64,000 nucleotides of DNA from Druceiella hillmani (lineage: Eukaryota > Arthropoda > Insecta > Lepidoptera > Hepialidae). The notes beneath the pieces are model-generated. The model saw only the letters and a program-made list of their open reading frames with translations, was not told where the DNA came from and searched no databases. Positions within the stretch are counted from its first letter, which is position 1. Each line of letters opens with the position of its first letter. Where the stretch lies: positions 3,914,501 to 3,978,500 of the forward strand of contig JAYKKI010000077.1 in the NCBI GenBank assembly GCA_039881145.1, written 5' to 3'. Made by a program: the position numbers and the translations under genes. Below are positions 22,690 through 35,400 of this stretch, one piece after another.

Positions 22690-24713
22690 AAAGAGACAAC
22701 CGCAAATTGAAATGTAACTTGGCGTCAATTCGTGCCTGCGATTGTTGGTGTAGGTAAAATATATTTAACATCCACTCACTTAACTTCTGCTAAATCTGGT
22801 TTTAGTGGTTCGCAAAACTTTTCATGAGCTTTGCTTTTGAGTTTCAAATATGACACGTAAAAATCAATAACAGAGTCATCTGTTACTTCTAAAATTTTTG
22901 CGATATAGTATAATATTTTTTGGTCGAACAGAATAAGTATTCACCCACGTGCGGATCCCTTGGGAAAGGGTGAATTTTAATATAATTTCCTCTGACTTAT
23001 AAACTCATCTCCCCCAGAAGATGAATCACTCGCCTGCAAAATCTCTTCAGATGTGTCAGAGCTTACAGGTTTTCCAACAATCTTCTTACCCTTTTTCATT
23101 TCTTTGAATAAATCATGTTTTACTTTTTTAGCTGCCTTTACAATCTTTGCACTTAGAGTTTTTTTCACAAAGGGCTTGCTTTTCCAGAGTGTCTGTTGCT
23201 ATTATGCTTCTGCATTGTGTTCGTTACCTATTTCCCTTTCGAGGATTAACTTTAAATGGAGACCGAAATACTTTAGTTGAAATAAAATTTCTGATTGATG
23301 TGGAAGATTCTGCCTTGTTTTGTTTTGTAGAATCATTTGTACTGATATCTGCTTTAGTTACTTCTATACTGTGTTGGACATTTCAAGCTGCGATTTATTG
23401 GGTTTGGGAATGCTTGGTACTGCTGTCCATGTACTTATTTGGTTCTAAGTTTTGTTGGTAATCTTGAGATAGTCAGCCCTTGAGGAGGAAGATTTAAAAT
23501 AGATGGTTATTCACGTCCGCTATCTCCTACATCTATTTCAGCATCAGATACTTCTAGCACTTCGGGCTTATCGGTGACATTGCTAGGTAAAAAATCAATG
23601 TTGGTAAAAATCAAATCGTCAAATGGGTGGATTCCACACTTTTTGAACGCATTTACAACGTTACTAAGTCAAAGCCTTTAAAAAGCTTGTCCAATACGTT
23701 CTGCTACGTGGTATATTATCATGGATTTGCCAGAGTGCTGCCCATGAGTCGATGGCGGAGTTGTAGAAAGTCTTAAACGAATCATTGACAACGTCTAGGG
23801 GTTGCTATTTGATGTTCTGTGCAGGTGAAGCGTTAATATTGTGACACCTGATGATTTTGTCATATCAAAAGCTTCGATAGGCAAATGGCTTTCATGATTG
23901 TCCATAAGGAGAGCTGGGTTATTCTTAGATGCTGATGTATGCTTAACAAAGTGCTTCATGACCTCTGCAAAAAGATTAGTAATCATCCACCCTGATGAAA
24001 TGGCTAGGCCTAAAGTTCCAGAAAGTGTGCCATTTAGCATATGAGTTTACAAGTTTTTCTACGGGAAAACCATGGCAGGTGGCAGCGCCTGTCCTAGTGC
24101 ATTTACAATCAAGTTCTTACAAGTAACTTTACAGGCACCTTTGAGAGTAACTATTTTTTGTGGGCATTGTATGGTAGTCGTAGCCGTTTCGTCAAGATTA
24201 TAAATTCTTTTGTCACTAAAACTTTTGTGGTATTATAGCACCAATTTCAGATTGTTAAAGAATTTCTGGGCATTTACTTTGTTGAAAGTTGTTGCACGTG
24301 CTAAACTACAAGGCTCTGGTTGCCTGCTATTTAGTTCTGGGTGCCTTTGTTTAAAGACACGGAACCACTCTTTGCCCGCCATTTCATTTGTGTTCCATGT
24401 TGAAAGCATTCAGTATTATTTATTTTAGCCATCTGGTGTGCAATGCGCCGAAACCCTTTTGCAGAGACACCGTAAAATATTTGAGCACAATCAATTACAT
24501 CTCTTCAGTTCGTTTTCTTGTTCTATATTAAAAACTGTGTTTTTTTTTTATATTTTAAAAAGTATCACCTTAATGTTGGGTAAACAATTGGATATTCTTT
24601 TGCTGCTGTTCTGATACTGGCTCCCTTTATATGCATTAGTATTTCACGCTGGATATCTTTAGCCATATTACCTTTTGTTCATTTTTTGCAGCCAAGCTTT
24701 TTACCCGCCATCC
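22690..24713 (-). pseudogene. Pogo-like (DDE/CENP-B-type) transposase relic
   Basis: Reading the minus strand from 24713: MAGKKLGCKK, then RTAAKEYPIVYPTLR (the helix-turn-helix region of pogo/psq-type transposases), GKEWFRVFKQRHPEL and SLARATTFNKVNAQKFF (CENP-B-type DNA-binding region), IYNLDETAT (first catalytic Asp) and LLMDNHESHLPIEA (second Asp, 23795-24040). The C-terminal part follows: VVNAFKKCGIHPFDD, a Lys/Ser-rich linker (22977-23168), YYIAKILEVTDDSVIDFYVS and ILPTPTIAGTN near 22740. These enzymes cut and paste DNA elements. At least ten stops and frameshifts, plus a deletion after the first Asp region, make it inactive. Ends were not identified, though CAGTGATTAGGG on the minus strand at 24982 could be the start of an inverted repeat. 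Confidence 0.8.
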
Positions 24714-25714
24714 TGAAAACTAAATATTACAATGAACGAAGAGGTACAGCTTTTGAGCTTTTATAGAAAAGATTGGAACGAAGAAGAGTGGAATTCAAAA
24801 AAAGTACTTATAAAATTATTTTTCAACAAAAAAATATAGGTAGTTCACATTAAACCAGTGATTCATTGTAAATCGTTCGATTTTGGTTCATTGTGAAGCA
24901 CTGCTGTCTCCAAAATGTTTGAGGTAATGTCACAACAAACACGTGCTTTCCAAGCGGTTAAAATTACTCACCCTAATCACTGATTTGTTTCTCATCATCC
25001 AGCTAATTAAGTTTTAAACTTTATATCACTTTGTGGGGTACACTTTTTAATATACTGAGACTTACACTTTGAAGAATTTCGGATGTCTAGTATCAGCTCA
25101 GATTAGACTATGTTTGATATATTCTATTTCCAACACATTTTTAGGTTACATGAAGTTCAAGCCAATTTTAAACCATTTTTCTTCTAATTAAAATATGTTT
25201 AAGATTTTTATCCTTTACGTATAATTAAATATATTTGACATCAATAAATTCATTTGAACATCCACGTTTTAAACTTTTTCTTCCAATTTAAATTACCAAT
25301 TTTTTAATAACAAAATTTTTACAAAGTTGTTGATTTAAATATAAAATCCTTTTTTTCTACTGCGCATTATATGGATACGTCGCCCTTTAGAATAAAATTG
25401 ACTTAAATCAAAAATTATAATTTTTGATGTGTTTTGTAAAGGCAGTTGGTGCAAGAGATTATGGTATGTACTTAGATGTTTATTACTATTGTATAGTCTA
25501 CAAATTATGGAGAATGCTTTTTTAGTTTCCCATTTTTCAAGTTAAGTCTTTTTCATTCAGTCCTATGGACCATTATATTATTTCATTTTTATATTGAACA
25601 AAGAGAAATGCGATTTATACAAAGTTGTTCATTATGAAGATATTGAATTAGATAAAGGTACTAATTACTTCGGATTAATGGTGGCAGTTGAATTAAGCAA
25701 GCTAACAAAAACAT
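24714..25714. other. AT-rich sequence flanking the pogo-like relic
   Basis: The first about 270 bases may be the element's 5' untranslated end. The rest holds nothing recognisable. Confidence 0.4.
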
Positions 25715-26035
25715 AGCAATTTTTGTGTATGCAAGGAATATTAAATGCTCAAAAAAATATAATATACATCAAGACATACTTTGCCCTAAACCACATCAGA
25801 CAGTATCTCCAGAAAAAGATACTTTGGAAAGTCTTCCCGAAGTGCTGCCTACCCAGTGTAAGCCCAGTTGCAATGGTCTTAAGTCTTTGCCGATTGTAAA
25901 ACCTAAAAAGCCTACATGCGCATATTGTAGTGAGGTGGGTCACAGAAACTAAGTTCGCGGCGGTGTCTATTTTTGTAAAAAAAGGCATTCAAAGCAAGTA
26001 AAATCATGTAACTCAGCCATAAGGACCCTTTTCTT
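25715..26035 (+). pseudogene. Possible transposase C-terminal Cys-rich relic
   Basis: A frame at 25725-25952, continuing past a TAA, encodes KPKKPTCAYCSEVGHRN, stop, VRGGVYFCKKRHSKQVKSC. The Cys spacing (C-x2-C, Arg-rich spacer, C-x2-position now His, then C) loosely resembles the Cys-rich domain at the end of piggyBac-type transposases, or a zinc knuckle. The rest of such a protein is not visible. Only one stop is present in about 95 codons. I am not sure of the family. It could also be a small exon of an unknown gene. Confidence 0.3.
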
Positions 26036-27237
26036 TACAAAAAATATAATTGTAGTTTTTAAAGAAGATTATGTGAAAGAACTGATTATATTTGTAATGA
26101 TGTTGTATTAAATTGAGAGTCAAAATTAATGAAAAGGTTTTCAAGAATGTACATCATAATAATTTATTAATTGTATTAAAGTATTGTTTGTTCATTTCCA
26201 TAAAGTACCTTTTCATAAATGTATGGAACAAAGACTAATTGTGATGTAATTTTAAGTGACTTAGAAAGGTAAGCTCTAATTGCGATGTTGATAATTTAAT
26301 TTCGTGTTAATGAAAGAGTTTTGTTGATATATGAGAAAAAAAAAATTTTTGTTGCATTAAAACTAAAAGCTGACATGTTTTCAGATTTTGGATGAAAATA
26401 TTAAAAGTGTTTTGTACCTCTTAATTCTTGTTTTTCTTCCTCTTTATTTTCTTAAGGAATTGTTTTCTAATAGATAAATTTAAAAATCTTAACTTGTTGC
26501 AAAAAGGAAGTAGCGAAAAATTAAATAAAATATTATTTTTTTGAAATTGGCCAGTAGGCATAGTGACTGGTCCATATAAAGGTTTTGACTTGTAATACTG
26601 AACTTATTTCAATGTTTTTTGACAGACAGAAGCCCAACGAATCATTTTTCGTAGCCCGCTATGTAACTAACAACAGCAACATAGTTTTTAAAGTGACTAA
26701 ACTTAAATTGCCTCTTTCTCAAAATTGCTCAGTTTGCAATAACATCTTTAAAAATTAATATTTCTGTAACTGCACAACTTAGAAAATTGATCTTTTTTTG
26801 TATCAACAGCTTATCAATTGTAGATTATTAGTATATACCTAACTCAATACCGACCACACGGTAACTTTACTCGTGGAACGTCACATATACAGGTATAACA
26901 CTTAATCATTCCTTTCTAGAATCACTTATCTAAAAATTTCATGATTGGGTGTTTATTGCGACACTTATTACATATCTTTCAAAGTGGCATACCTTTCAAA
27001 TAGCTTATCTATATATTCTGTTTCAAAAACAGAGCATAAATAGCAATGATAGATAATTATTAAATAAAAACTAAGAAATTTTATTGATCATACATCAACA
27101 ATTTTTTTCCATACTAGGTAACTTAGATATGAAATGAGAACTGTTAACAAGTCAATAGAAAAAATATTTTATAAAAAGTTTTATTTACTTCATAACGCTT
27201 TGAGCCAAAGCAATGAAGACAATGTATTTTTTATTAT

Positions 27238-27258
27238 TATATATATATATATATATAA
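27238..27258. repeat. (TA)n microsatellite
   Basis: About ten TA units. Confidence 0.85.
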
Positions 27259-28566
27259 CTTGTTTACACAACTTTTTTAATGCTAGTATATTCGTGAATT
27301 TCTAATAAAAATTATAGGAGTCACTTTGGTTTTCACAAAAATATATGCATTTAATTTAAAAACCTCATAAGTACGAGTAAAACTTGCACTACGGTGGTTC
27401 TGCAAACACTTAGTCGGATATAAACATTTAAGGGTACATCGTGTTTCAAATATTATATTTTGCAATGCAATTCACTATATAAAATCACTTCATTAGTACA
27501 GAGGTGATTAGAATCCGGCCCCACTATTTGGAGTCCACAGGAAGCCAAATACAGCTAGCTGATTGAACATGTGCAAAAGACATTCCTCTGATATATATAT
27601 GAGACAGTATTACTTCCCCTTTCTATTTTATACCAATTTCCTCTGAGGTATGCTATGTTTTCACTCCTTGCAACACAGAAGAGACGTTGCGCTTATGAAA
27701 TTTATCGTCCAGCTATTAAAAGAATGCTCTGTATTATTGAGTAAACTTTCATTCTACGTACCTGACAATTTTTTCTGCTCACGCAATTACCGCCTTTTTG
27801 CTATATTAACCTTTAGAACCAAATTATATCAGAATTCTTTAGTCTTCAACGCGGTATTCAACTGCTCAACCACCTGATAGCAACTCTACCAGAGTGTGAT
27901 TTGTTTATTATGAGTAAATGTAAATTTGTCAAAATGTGTTGTTATTATCTTTTGTAATTGTTTTACACTATTCTATTTGTGTTTAATTTAAAAGTTTAAC
28001 CAAACCTAATTTAAAAGTTTTTTTTTAAACCATTAATTTTTTATTCCTACAAGTAGGTTACCTGTAATTTATCGATAAATATATGTGGGTAAATAAATAA
28101 AAATGTATTGCCTATTATATTTTTACAAGTGTAAAATTATCATGAGTTATTCAAATACTATGAGACTTAGAATCATTGTTTACCGGTTAACTTTAGGTAA
28201 ATCGCTAGTAACACCAATATTTTAAGATTTTGACTTTATTAGTTTCAGAAATTTACATCCTATTAGACATTATTTTCAGTAGTATATCTAAAACTATCTT
28301 AAATAAAATGTTGAAAAAAATAGTCTTGTAATCCTTACAAAATGGTCTTTCAGTTCACAAAACCGGAAAGAGATAATGTTATGTTTATGAATGATCAGAC
28401 TAGTCTGGTACCTGTTTTACAGTGAACATTGTCCTCGTAATTATAGTTACCTACGTATGGAAAATATATCAAAATTTTACAACGCAACTTCATACCTGTG
28501 TGTTTGGCATGCATATGAACATTATTTTTGATTTCAACCATGTTTTGCCATAAATTTTTACAAAAA

Positions 28567-28599
28567 AATTATTTTTATGTACAATACATAAAAATAATT
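28567..28599. repeat. Perfect short palindrome, 15-bp arms
   Basis: AATTATTTTTATGTA is followed after CAA by its exact complement. In DNA this AT-rich it may be chance or a replication scar. Confidence 0.7.
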
Positions 28600-29868
28600 G
28601 TAAGTGTGTAAGTTTCTAAATAACTATTTTAGTTGTAATAGAATTACTACAAATGATATTATTATTAAAAATGACTCTTAACCTGAAAGTGGGTGTGAAA
28701 AATGTCTTCACTTAGTTCAGCAAGTGGGATGTTCTTGGACAGGTTTTCCATATTAAGTTTCATTAACTATTTTCCATTTTTAAGCTCCATTTGCATAATT
28801 TAAGTTTCAAACCGATGTGCCAGGGAAACACTCTTGGTTAACTCTAGATAAATTAATTAGATCTTTTGACTAAAGCTATTTTTATTAACTTACATCAAGA
28901 ATTTAAAGAGATTTAAAAGCTAACCCTATTCCCTATTTGTTGCAAAACTAGCTAAATCATTTTTGTTTTAATGTCAAGATGAATAAAATAAGAGAAATTA
29001 TTCATTTTTGATTCCTTCTTTTTGTCAGTACACCTTTCATTCCTGACATTTTAGAACTGAAATCTGAACTTTAGGGAATCAAAGAAGGGTTAATTGGTGA
29101 CGGTATACATTTTTCACTTCACCAGTTTCTTCTTTAAAGCATATATTATTGACTGCATGAATTTATATTATGAATAACGCAATGTGACTACCATTATCAT
29201 TATCTTACAGATAAGCGGTACTGCCATACGTTGGCAATGGGAGATTAAGTAGTCATCGATTAGATTGTTTTATGAGCACATCAAGGTTCACAATTTCAGT
29301 GGAATAAAAGTTTTCAATGAAGTACTTCTTTATTCCAAAAATATGAGCAATTAAATGTGTTTTTTTAAACAATTTCAATTTGCAAGTGTTTTATGTACTT
29401 AATTTGTTACAGCCTGAGTCAAGACAGACATTTTTTAACTTCGACCACAGCAGATAAATATTACTTTAAATTTAATATGAAATGCAAAGGGCATTTCATA
29501 ATAGCTAACAACATTAAAAATAATAAGTTCTTGAAAGTCTTGTCTAGATTGGTACTACCGATTAAGGGAGAAAAAATATTATATCTATTTCTGGATTTCT
29601 TTCATTCCACGTGGTGTACTTCATTCATTCCATGATAAGAGATCATTCATTCGTTTCCATGTCTGGAAGCTTATTTTGAATTGAGAACTTTTAGTATGCA
29701 GCCACAGAAATGGCACATGAAAGGAGTTTAACAGATGAAAGTTGAGATTTACCTATTAGGTACCTACGAAGTTACAATATAAGAATTAAAAATGAAATTT
29801 ATGAAAATTTTCATTTGTTCAACCGAAATGTACTCACGTTCTGAAGGCATCTTGCTAATTTTGTGGTA

Positions 29869-29979
29869 GACGATTTATGTGACTGGAAATGTGATGGACA
29901 GGAATCCATTAATAGTAACATTGGTGAGTATAAAGAATCTTCAATGAGAAAAGCATTGGCGAATTATGTTGAAAAAGAG
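29869..29979 (+). CDS. Candidate small exon, unknown protein
   Basis: The open frame includes DDLCDWKCDGQESINSNIG and KALANYVEKE. It is preceded by a TAG acceptor-like site (GTGGTAG ending at 29868) and followed by a donor (GAG then GTAAAT at 29980). The peptide composition is protein-like, but the frame is short (about 37 codons; open from 29843 to 30003), the acceptor is weak and no family is recognised. Confidence 0.22.
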
Positions 29980-32327
29980 GTAAATAAATATCATAGAAAT
30001 TAATTTGTGAGAAAATAATTAAAACAAAATGTTACATATACAGTGTTTTGACAAAAACATATAATTACTACAGCACAGCAGCCTGTGTTAGAATCATTAA
30101 AGAGATGTGTAATTGGCCGGACATTACTAAATGCGCCAAGCAGGGGTGGGTTATTTTCCATTTATTTTTGTTCTTTGCATTGTTAATCGACAAATAAATG
30201 AACTGATGACAATAGAACAAGTATATGTGTTTCTGTATTTACTAGTTTATCATCAAAGAATTAAAGAATTGAACAAATATGAAATAATATTTATATAGGA
30301 GAGCAAAATGTGGAAGACCAAAAAACCTGGTTATTCCCAACTGAGAAATGTTTAAACAATTTAATATAAGGAGATATGAAAATATGTATGAAAGGGTATT
30401 GAGAAGGATGTGTGTAAGGAAAGAGGAGTATATTCATCCCATTATCGCTGCTTATTCTGCTTAGGTGCAAGAAGGGTTCGTTAGATAGATTCTTAAAACA
30501 TTAGATTATAAAAATGCTAACAGTAAAATTTGTAAAAAGTTAAGCGCATATTACTGAATCAAATCAACTTCATGTAGATTTTCCAGTGAATAGATTTGGA
30601 AAATAAATGATAATTGATAATTTTCAGTGACCAACACAAACTATTACTATTGGCTTCAAATGTACATTACGTAGGAAATAATCTAATACTTGCATATAAT
30701 TCAGCATATGTTGCTATCAAAATTATTCTAAACGTAATTATTTAATGATGTACCTTAAATTAGATTAGTTTAAATTTCATTTAGTGGCACAGATTCCAAT
30801 ATCTGCAATGCTGAAAAATGCTCTGGAACTCTGTATCTATAGTGGTATTATTAAAAATTTATGTGCTTAGTCAAGTTTCGAAAGTAAGACAAAATCTTTA
30901 AAGTTATATAATAGAAGTATAAAATCAGTAATTACACATACTTATAAATTACCATGCTGCGTTGTACCACGTACAAAATTTTAGGATTCCATAGTTGTCT
31001 ACATCTCTTGAAATTCACTGATGATTTGAAATGATACAAGGTAAAGGAAATAATTTTATTTGAAAGTTGTAATCAAAGCAAATATCTAGTCAAAAATGTA
31101 GACGTTCGTGCACTTGGGTTGAAAAGTGTAGAAACTGTGAGAGTGTAATAGACTGTCGGATATTATGAAACTAGAAGGGTTCCTCTGTGAACTCTGGGGT
31201 ATTTCTCTGTGAAGCCTGGTAAAAGGAAACAGGGAAACTTCAACTCTTTAAAAATTAGAAATGTATTTCAAATAAATTCCTTTCATGTCCGTTAAACAGT
31301 ACAAAAATGAGTGAGGAAAATTTTATTTGAAAGAATAAAGTTTTCCTCACAGCGTTACGTATTTATATATTATGTAAAGGATATCCTCAAGTCTATGATG
31401 GATAAAAGTTAAAAATTTCAAAGCTGGACAATAGCCTTACCACCACAATCCACCTCATGACAGTGTGATATGGTATGATTACAAATAATACAAACCTGAC
31501 CTGTATTTACTCATTAATCATAGATTTATCTTTATAGTAAATATAGCAGGCTGATAAAAATTGAACAAAAAAGACTTGAATACAGAATCATTCTTTATAT
31601 GTATGTATTCATTTGTTTATATGTATAATATTCATATTTGTGAAGAAGTTATATGCATTGTCCTGTATAGTAGATATAGATCAGTTCGTAATGCAGATAT
31701 GGCAAAAAGTTTATATAAATTATTTTGTTTTATTTATCAGTATCACGTAAGGCTCATTTGCTTCTATATTATTTTAAGTTTTAGTAAATCAATTAACAGG
31801 ACTTGCAAGAATGTGTACATACCGAATATGCTATCATACATTCTTGTTATTTAAAATATAGACCGACTATAAAGATGGTCATCTTCCTCATTTTGTAAGG
31901 ATGGTTTTAAAGGCCTTATAGTTTTATCTTGTCACATTAGAACAGTTGTAGAAATTATGTATATTGAATGTCTTCAATTCGTAAAAGCAATATCTTTCAA
32001 TCAGTCAAAACACCATACATTAAAATATATTGTGTGTTCTGGAAGATTATAATAAATCTATACAAACCGTAAAAGTAAAAAGGCCTATAGACATTTGAAA
32101 AATTATTTAGGTTTCCATCTGTTTTTACTTGAATCACATAAAAATTACTAATTCATTTTAGGTAAGGTTTTAGTTGTTGTATAGTAGAAACTTGAACAAA
32201 TAGAATAGGGTGTTTGACAATTTTTTTTATAAATGATGGAGTTATAAAGGTTTAAACTTAACGTTCAGTCAAATTGTAAAGGAAGAATTTAGATAAATTA
32301 AAAGTCAATTTAGAAAGGTAAAGTTTA
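29980..32327. other. AT-rich sequence, no gene seen
   Basis: Only low-complexity frames are present (for example 31561-31854, rich in Tyr, Ile and Cys). Confidence 0.4.
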
Positions 32328-32342
32328 ATATTTAGACAAAGG
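32328..32342. repeat. Target-site duplication of RNase H retrotransposon (5' side)
   Basis: ATATTTAGACAAAGG is repeated exactly at 36073-36087, directly outside the two ends of the retrotransposon. Confidence 0.9.
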
Positions 32343-32403
32343 GGGGAACAAAGTTGCTCGCGTCCGTGATCTTCACACGTGTCCCCTGGATAATGCTAAA
32401 TGA
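32343..32403 (+). pseudogene. Possible 3' remnant of retrotransposon ORF1
   Basis: In one frame the first 61 bases of the insertion are open from AAC to a TGA at 32401-32403 (peptide VARVRDLHTCPLDNAK). This TGA overlaps the ATG of the large ORF as ATGA, the arrangement many non-LTR elements use to couple translation of ORF1 and ORF2. It is too short to identify a gag protein. Confidence 0.35.
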
Positions 32404-35400
32404 GCAACAGCGATTCGCCACTTTGCGGCCAGAACGCAGGCCTCAAAGTCATTTTTTGGAATGCCGGAGGTCTAAGCAACAACAAGTTCTTAGAACTAAA
32501 ACGAAACGTCCTGAAAACGGATGCGGATTTATATGTCATTGTTGAGGCAGGTGCCTCCACCGAGAGTTCCCAGTTCTACACAACTACAGGATACACGAAC
32601 CACATTCTGAAAAGAAGCAGGCAAGTGGCCTCAGGCATAATTATGGGAATAAAGACAACTCTTATTTGCAAAACTGAAGTAATCCATAAAATGGAAGATC
32701 AAGACAAACTGGAGGCTTTTCAGGTTGAAGCCTGGAAGGAGTCCCAGCACTTCACACTTTTCTTTCTCTACAACCCACCTGAAAACATCCCGGGTTTAAA
32801 AATTCTGGAACGACGAATCCAGCCAAATTGTATCATTATCGGCGACTTCTACAGCCCATCAACTAGATGGGATTATAATAGAACATCAGGCACGGGTAAA
32901 CACCTTGAAGATTTTATCGACGACAACCTTCTGGTTGTACTGGACACACCGCTGACATTCCTGTCCTTTTCGGGAAGTCTCACAAGGCCAGACCTCGTCA
33001 TCTCCCACCCCCACATAAGGGAAAAAATTCGTGTCAGCCTACTTGATAACGCTGGAGGCTGTGGACACAGAGCTATGCTTATCAATTGCAAGTTGAAAGG
33101 GGAAGAAAGAATGCCAAACAGGGCGCCAAGGTGGAACTTTCGTAAGGCAAAGTGGGATGAATACCGGCGACGTACAGACGAGGTGCTTTCAGATGTGCCA
33201 ATAACAGACCCAGAGAAAACCACAAGAGACATCACGAATTGCATCCTCGAATGCGCAAGAAAATGTATACCACGTGGACAAGTCAAGCGATATAAACCCT
33301 TTTGGAATGCAGCCCTTGAACATATTAAAAATGCCCGAAATAGGGCCAGGCGTAAAGCAGAAGGATCTAAATCACATAGAGACTGTGAGGAGCTTCGTGG
33401 AAGACAGGCTGCTCTTACGCGGGCTATAAAAACAGGGAAAAAAGAAGTTTTTAGAACCTTTGTGGGTGGGTTAGATTTCAGAAAAGATGGTCCCAGAGCC
33501 CACAAATTCCTGTCCACTTTAAATAACTACGAAAATAAACAGCAACAACATCCTATTCTACACAACAACAAAGAGCTCACTTCTCATGCTGAAATCGCAG
33601 AAGCACCCTGCAGACATTTTACAAGTGTCAGCAATGCTAAGATCAACAAAAAAGTAAAGCCATGCCTCTTTCGGACTCCTCCCCAGACATGCCTGGATCA
33701 GACACTGAGTGGAATCTGTACAGAGGACTTTCTTATGACTGACCTTGAAACAGCCCTCTCCCAGTGTAAAAAGAAAAAAGCAGCTGGTCTAGACCAAATC
33801 TTTCCTGAGATGCTGATTCATCTTGGAAAAACAGCAAAGGAGGTGCTACTGAGACTCGTGAATCTCACCTGGAACAGTGGAGTATCCGGCAAATGGAGAA
33901 AAGGTGAAGTTATACCAATCTTGAAAAAGGGAAAAGATCCGTGTAGAATCAACAGCTATCGTCCCATCACTCTAACTAGTTCCCTGTGCAAGGTGGCTGA
34001 GAGGATGGTCCTAAACAGGTTACAGCTCGCCACAAGCTATCTGGATCTCATCGACGATGCGCAGGCTGGCTTTCGTAAGCATAGGAACACCATGGATCAA
34101 GTTGTGGCTTTCTCTCAGTGCGTTAAAGACGGTTTTCACCGGAGGATGTCCACGGTAGCAGTCCTCGTGGACCTCAAAGCAGCTTACGACACCGTGTGGC
34201 GGTGCATGCTTTTGCACAAGATGGCCAAGGCCGGATTGTCGGGAAAGCTTTTCCACTGGACAAAGTCCTTTCTTGGAGAGCGCTACCAAAGAGTAAAATC
34301 CCAAGGCCAGTGCTCCAAATTCCGTATCCAAAGACAGGGGCTCCCTCAAGGAGCCGTTATCAGCTGCCAACTCTTCAACCTATGCTGACGATCTGCTCAT
34401 TTGGGCCAACAGTAGCTCTCTTCTTTCCATCGAGTCAGCGCTGAATAAGACCCTCGAAGATCTCGAAAGATGGGCGGATGAAAATTGCCTCACAGTCAGC
34501 ACGGAAAAACAGTATTCCAAGTCCTCAGCCTATCGACAAAACAGCCAGATATAAATCTGACTTACAAGGGTGTGAATCTTGAAAAACAAGATGTTAGTAA
34601 ATACCTAGGCGTGTACATCGACAACAAAATGACATGGAAAGCCCATATTAGCAGCTCTGCCGAAAAGGCCATCAAAAGATGTCGTCTGCTCAAACGCCTA
34701 ATAGCAACGAAATGGGGTGCTACCCAAGACGTACTCCTAACGACGTACAAAACCTACATTCGTCGTGTCCTTGAGTATGGAGGCGAAGCTACCATAACAG
34801 CAAGTGAAAATACTGTCTCCCCCCTGGAACTCGCACAAAATACAGCACTGAGAATCATAACCGGAGCCCCGAAATCAACACCTATCGCCGCTATGGAAAC
34901 TCAAACTAACATTGAGCCTATACAGTGCCGGCGAGACAGATCTGCACTTTTTTTCTGGGAAAGACAAAGACGAATACTTCCATGTAAATGGAAATAAAAC
35001 AAACAAGCTTTCTCCCGACTGAAAACACAGAAAACGCCTCTCACGATAACTGACTCTATCAGAGAAAAATATAACATACCACTACCAGAGCCAGCACCTT
35101 TTCCTCAGATGTCAGATACTGTGTCCTGCTTGCCCCTTGTGGAGCTTCGACTCATGAACCACAACTTGCCGAAACACCAATCAATTGATGTTGCCCTGAG
35201 AATGGCTGCCCTGGAGACTATCCACACCAGGTATCCCTCCCAGGACTGGTTGCATATTTACTGTGACGGCTCGTCGATGCCAAACACAGGGAATACCGGA
35301 GCAGGCTTCACATCTACAGTATTTGAGGGCTCTGTTGCCGTCGGTTCCCCGCTTACCAACTACGATGGAGAGATTGCAGCGATATACGAGGCCGCCGGGG

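Larger units (their letters stand above)
26036..29868. other. AT-rich sequence, no gene seen
   Basis: It includes a (TA)n run at 27238-27258 and a perfect 15-bp-arm hairpin at 28567-28599 with a 3-base loop. No coding region is supported. Confidence 0.4.

Noticed and set aside
32873..33517. Minus-strand 214-codon frame
   Set aside because: Antisense of the retrotransposon ORF; no family motif and explained by its GC-richer codons.
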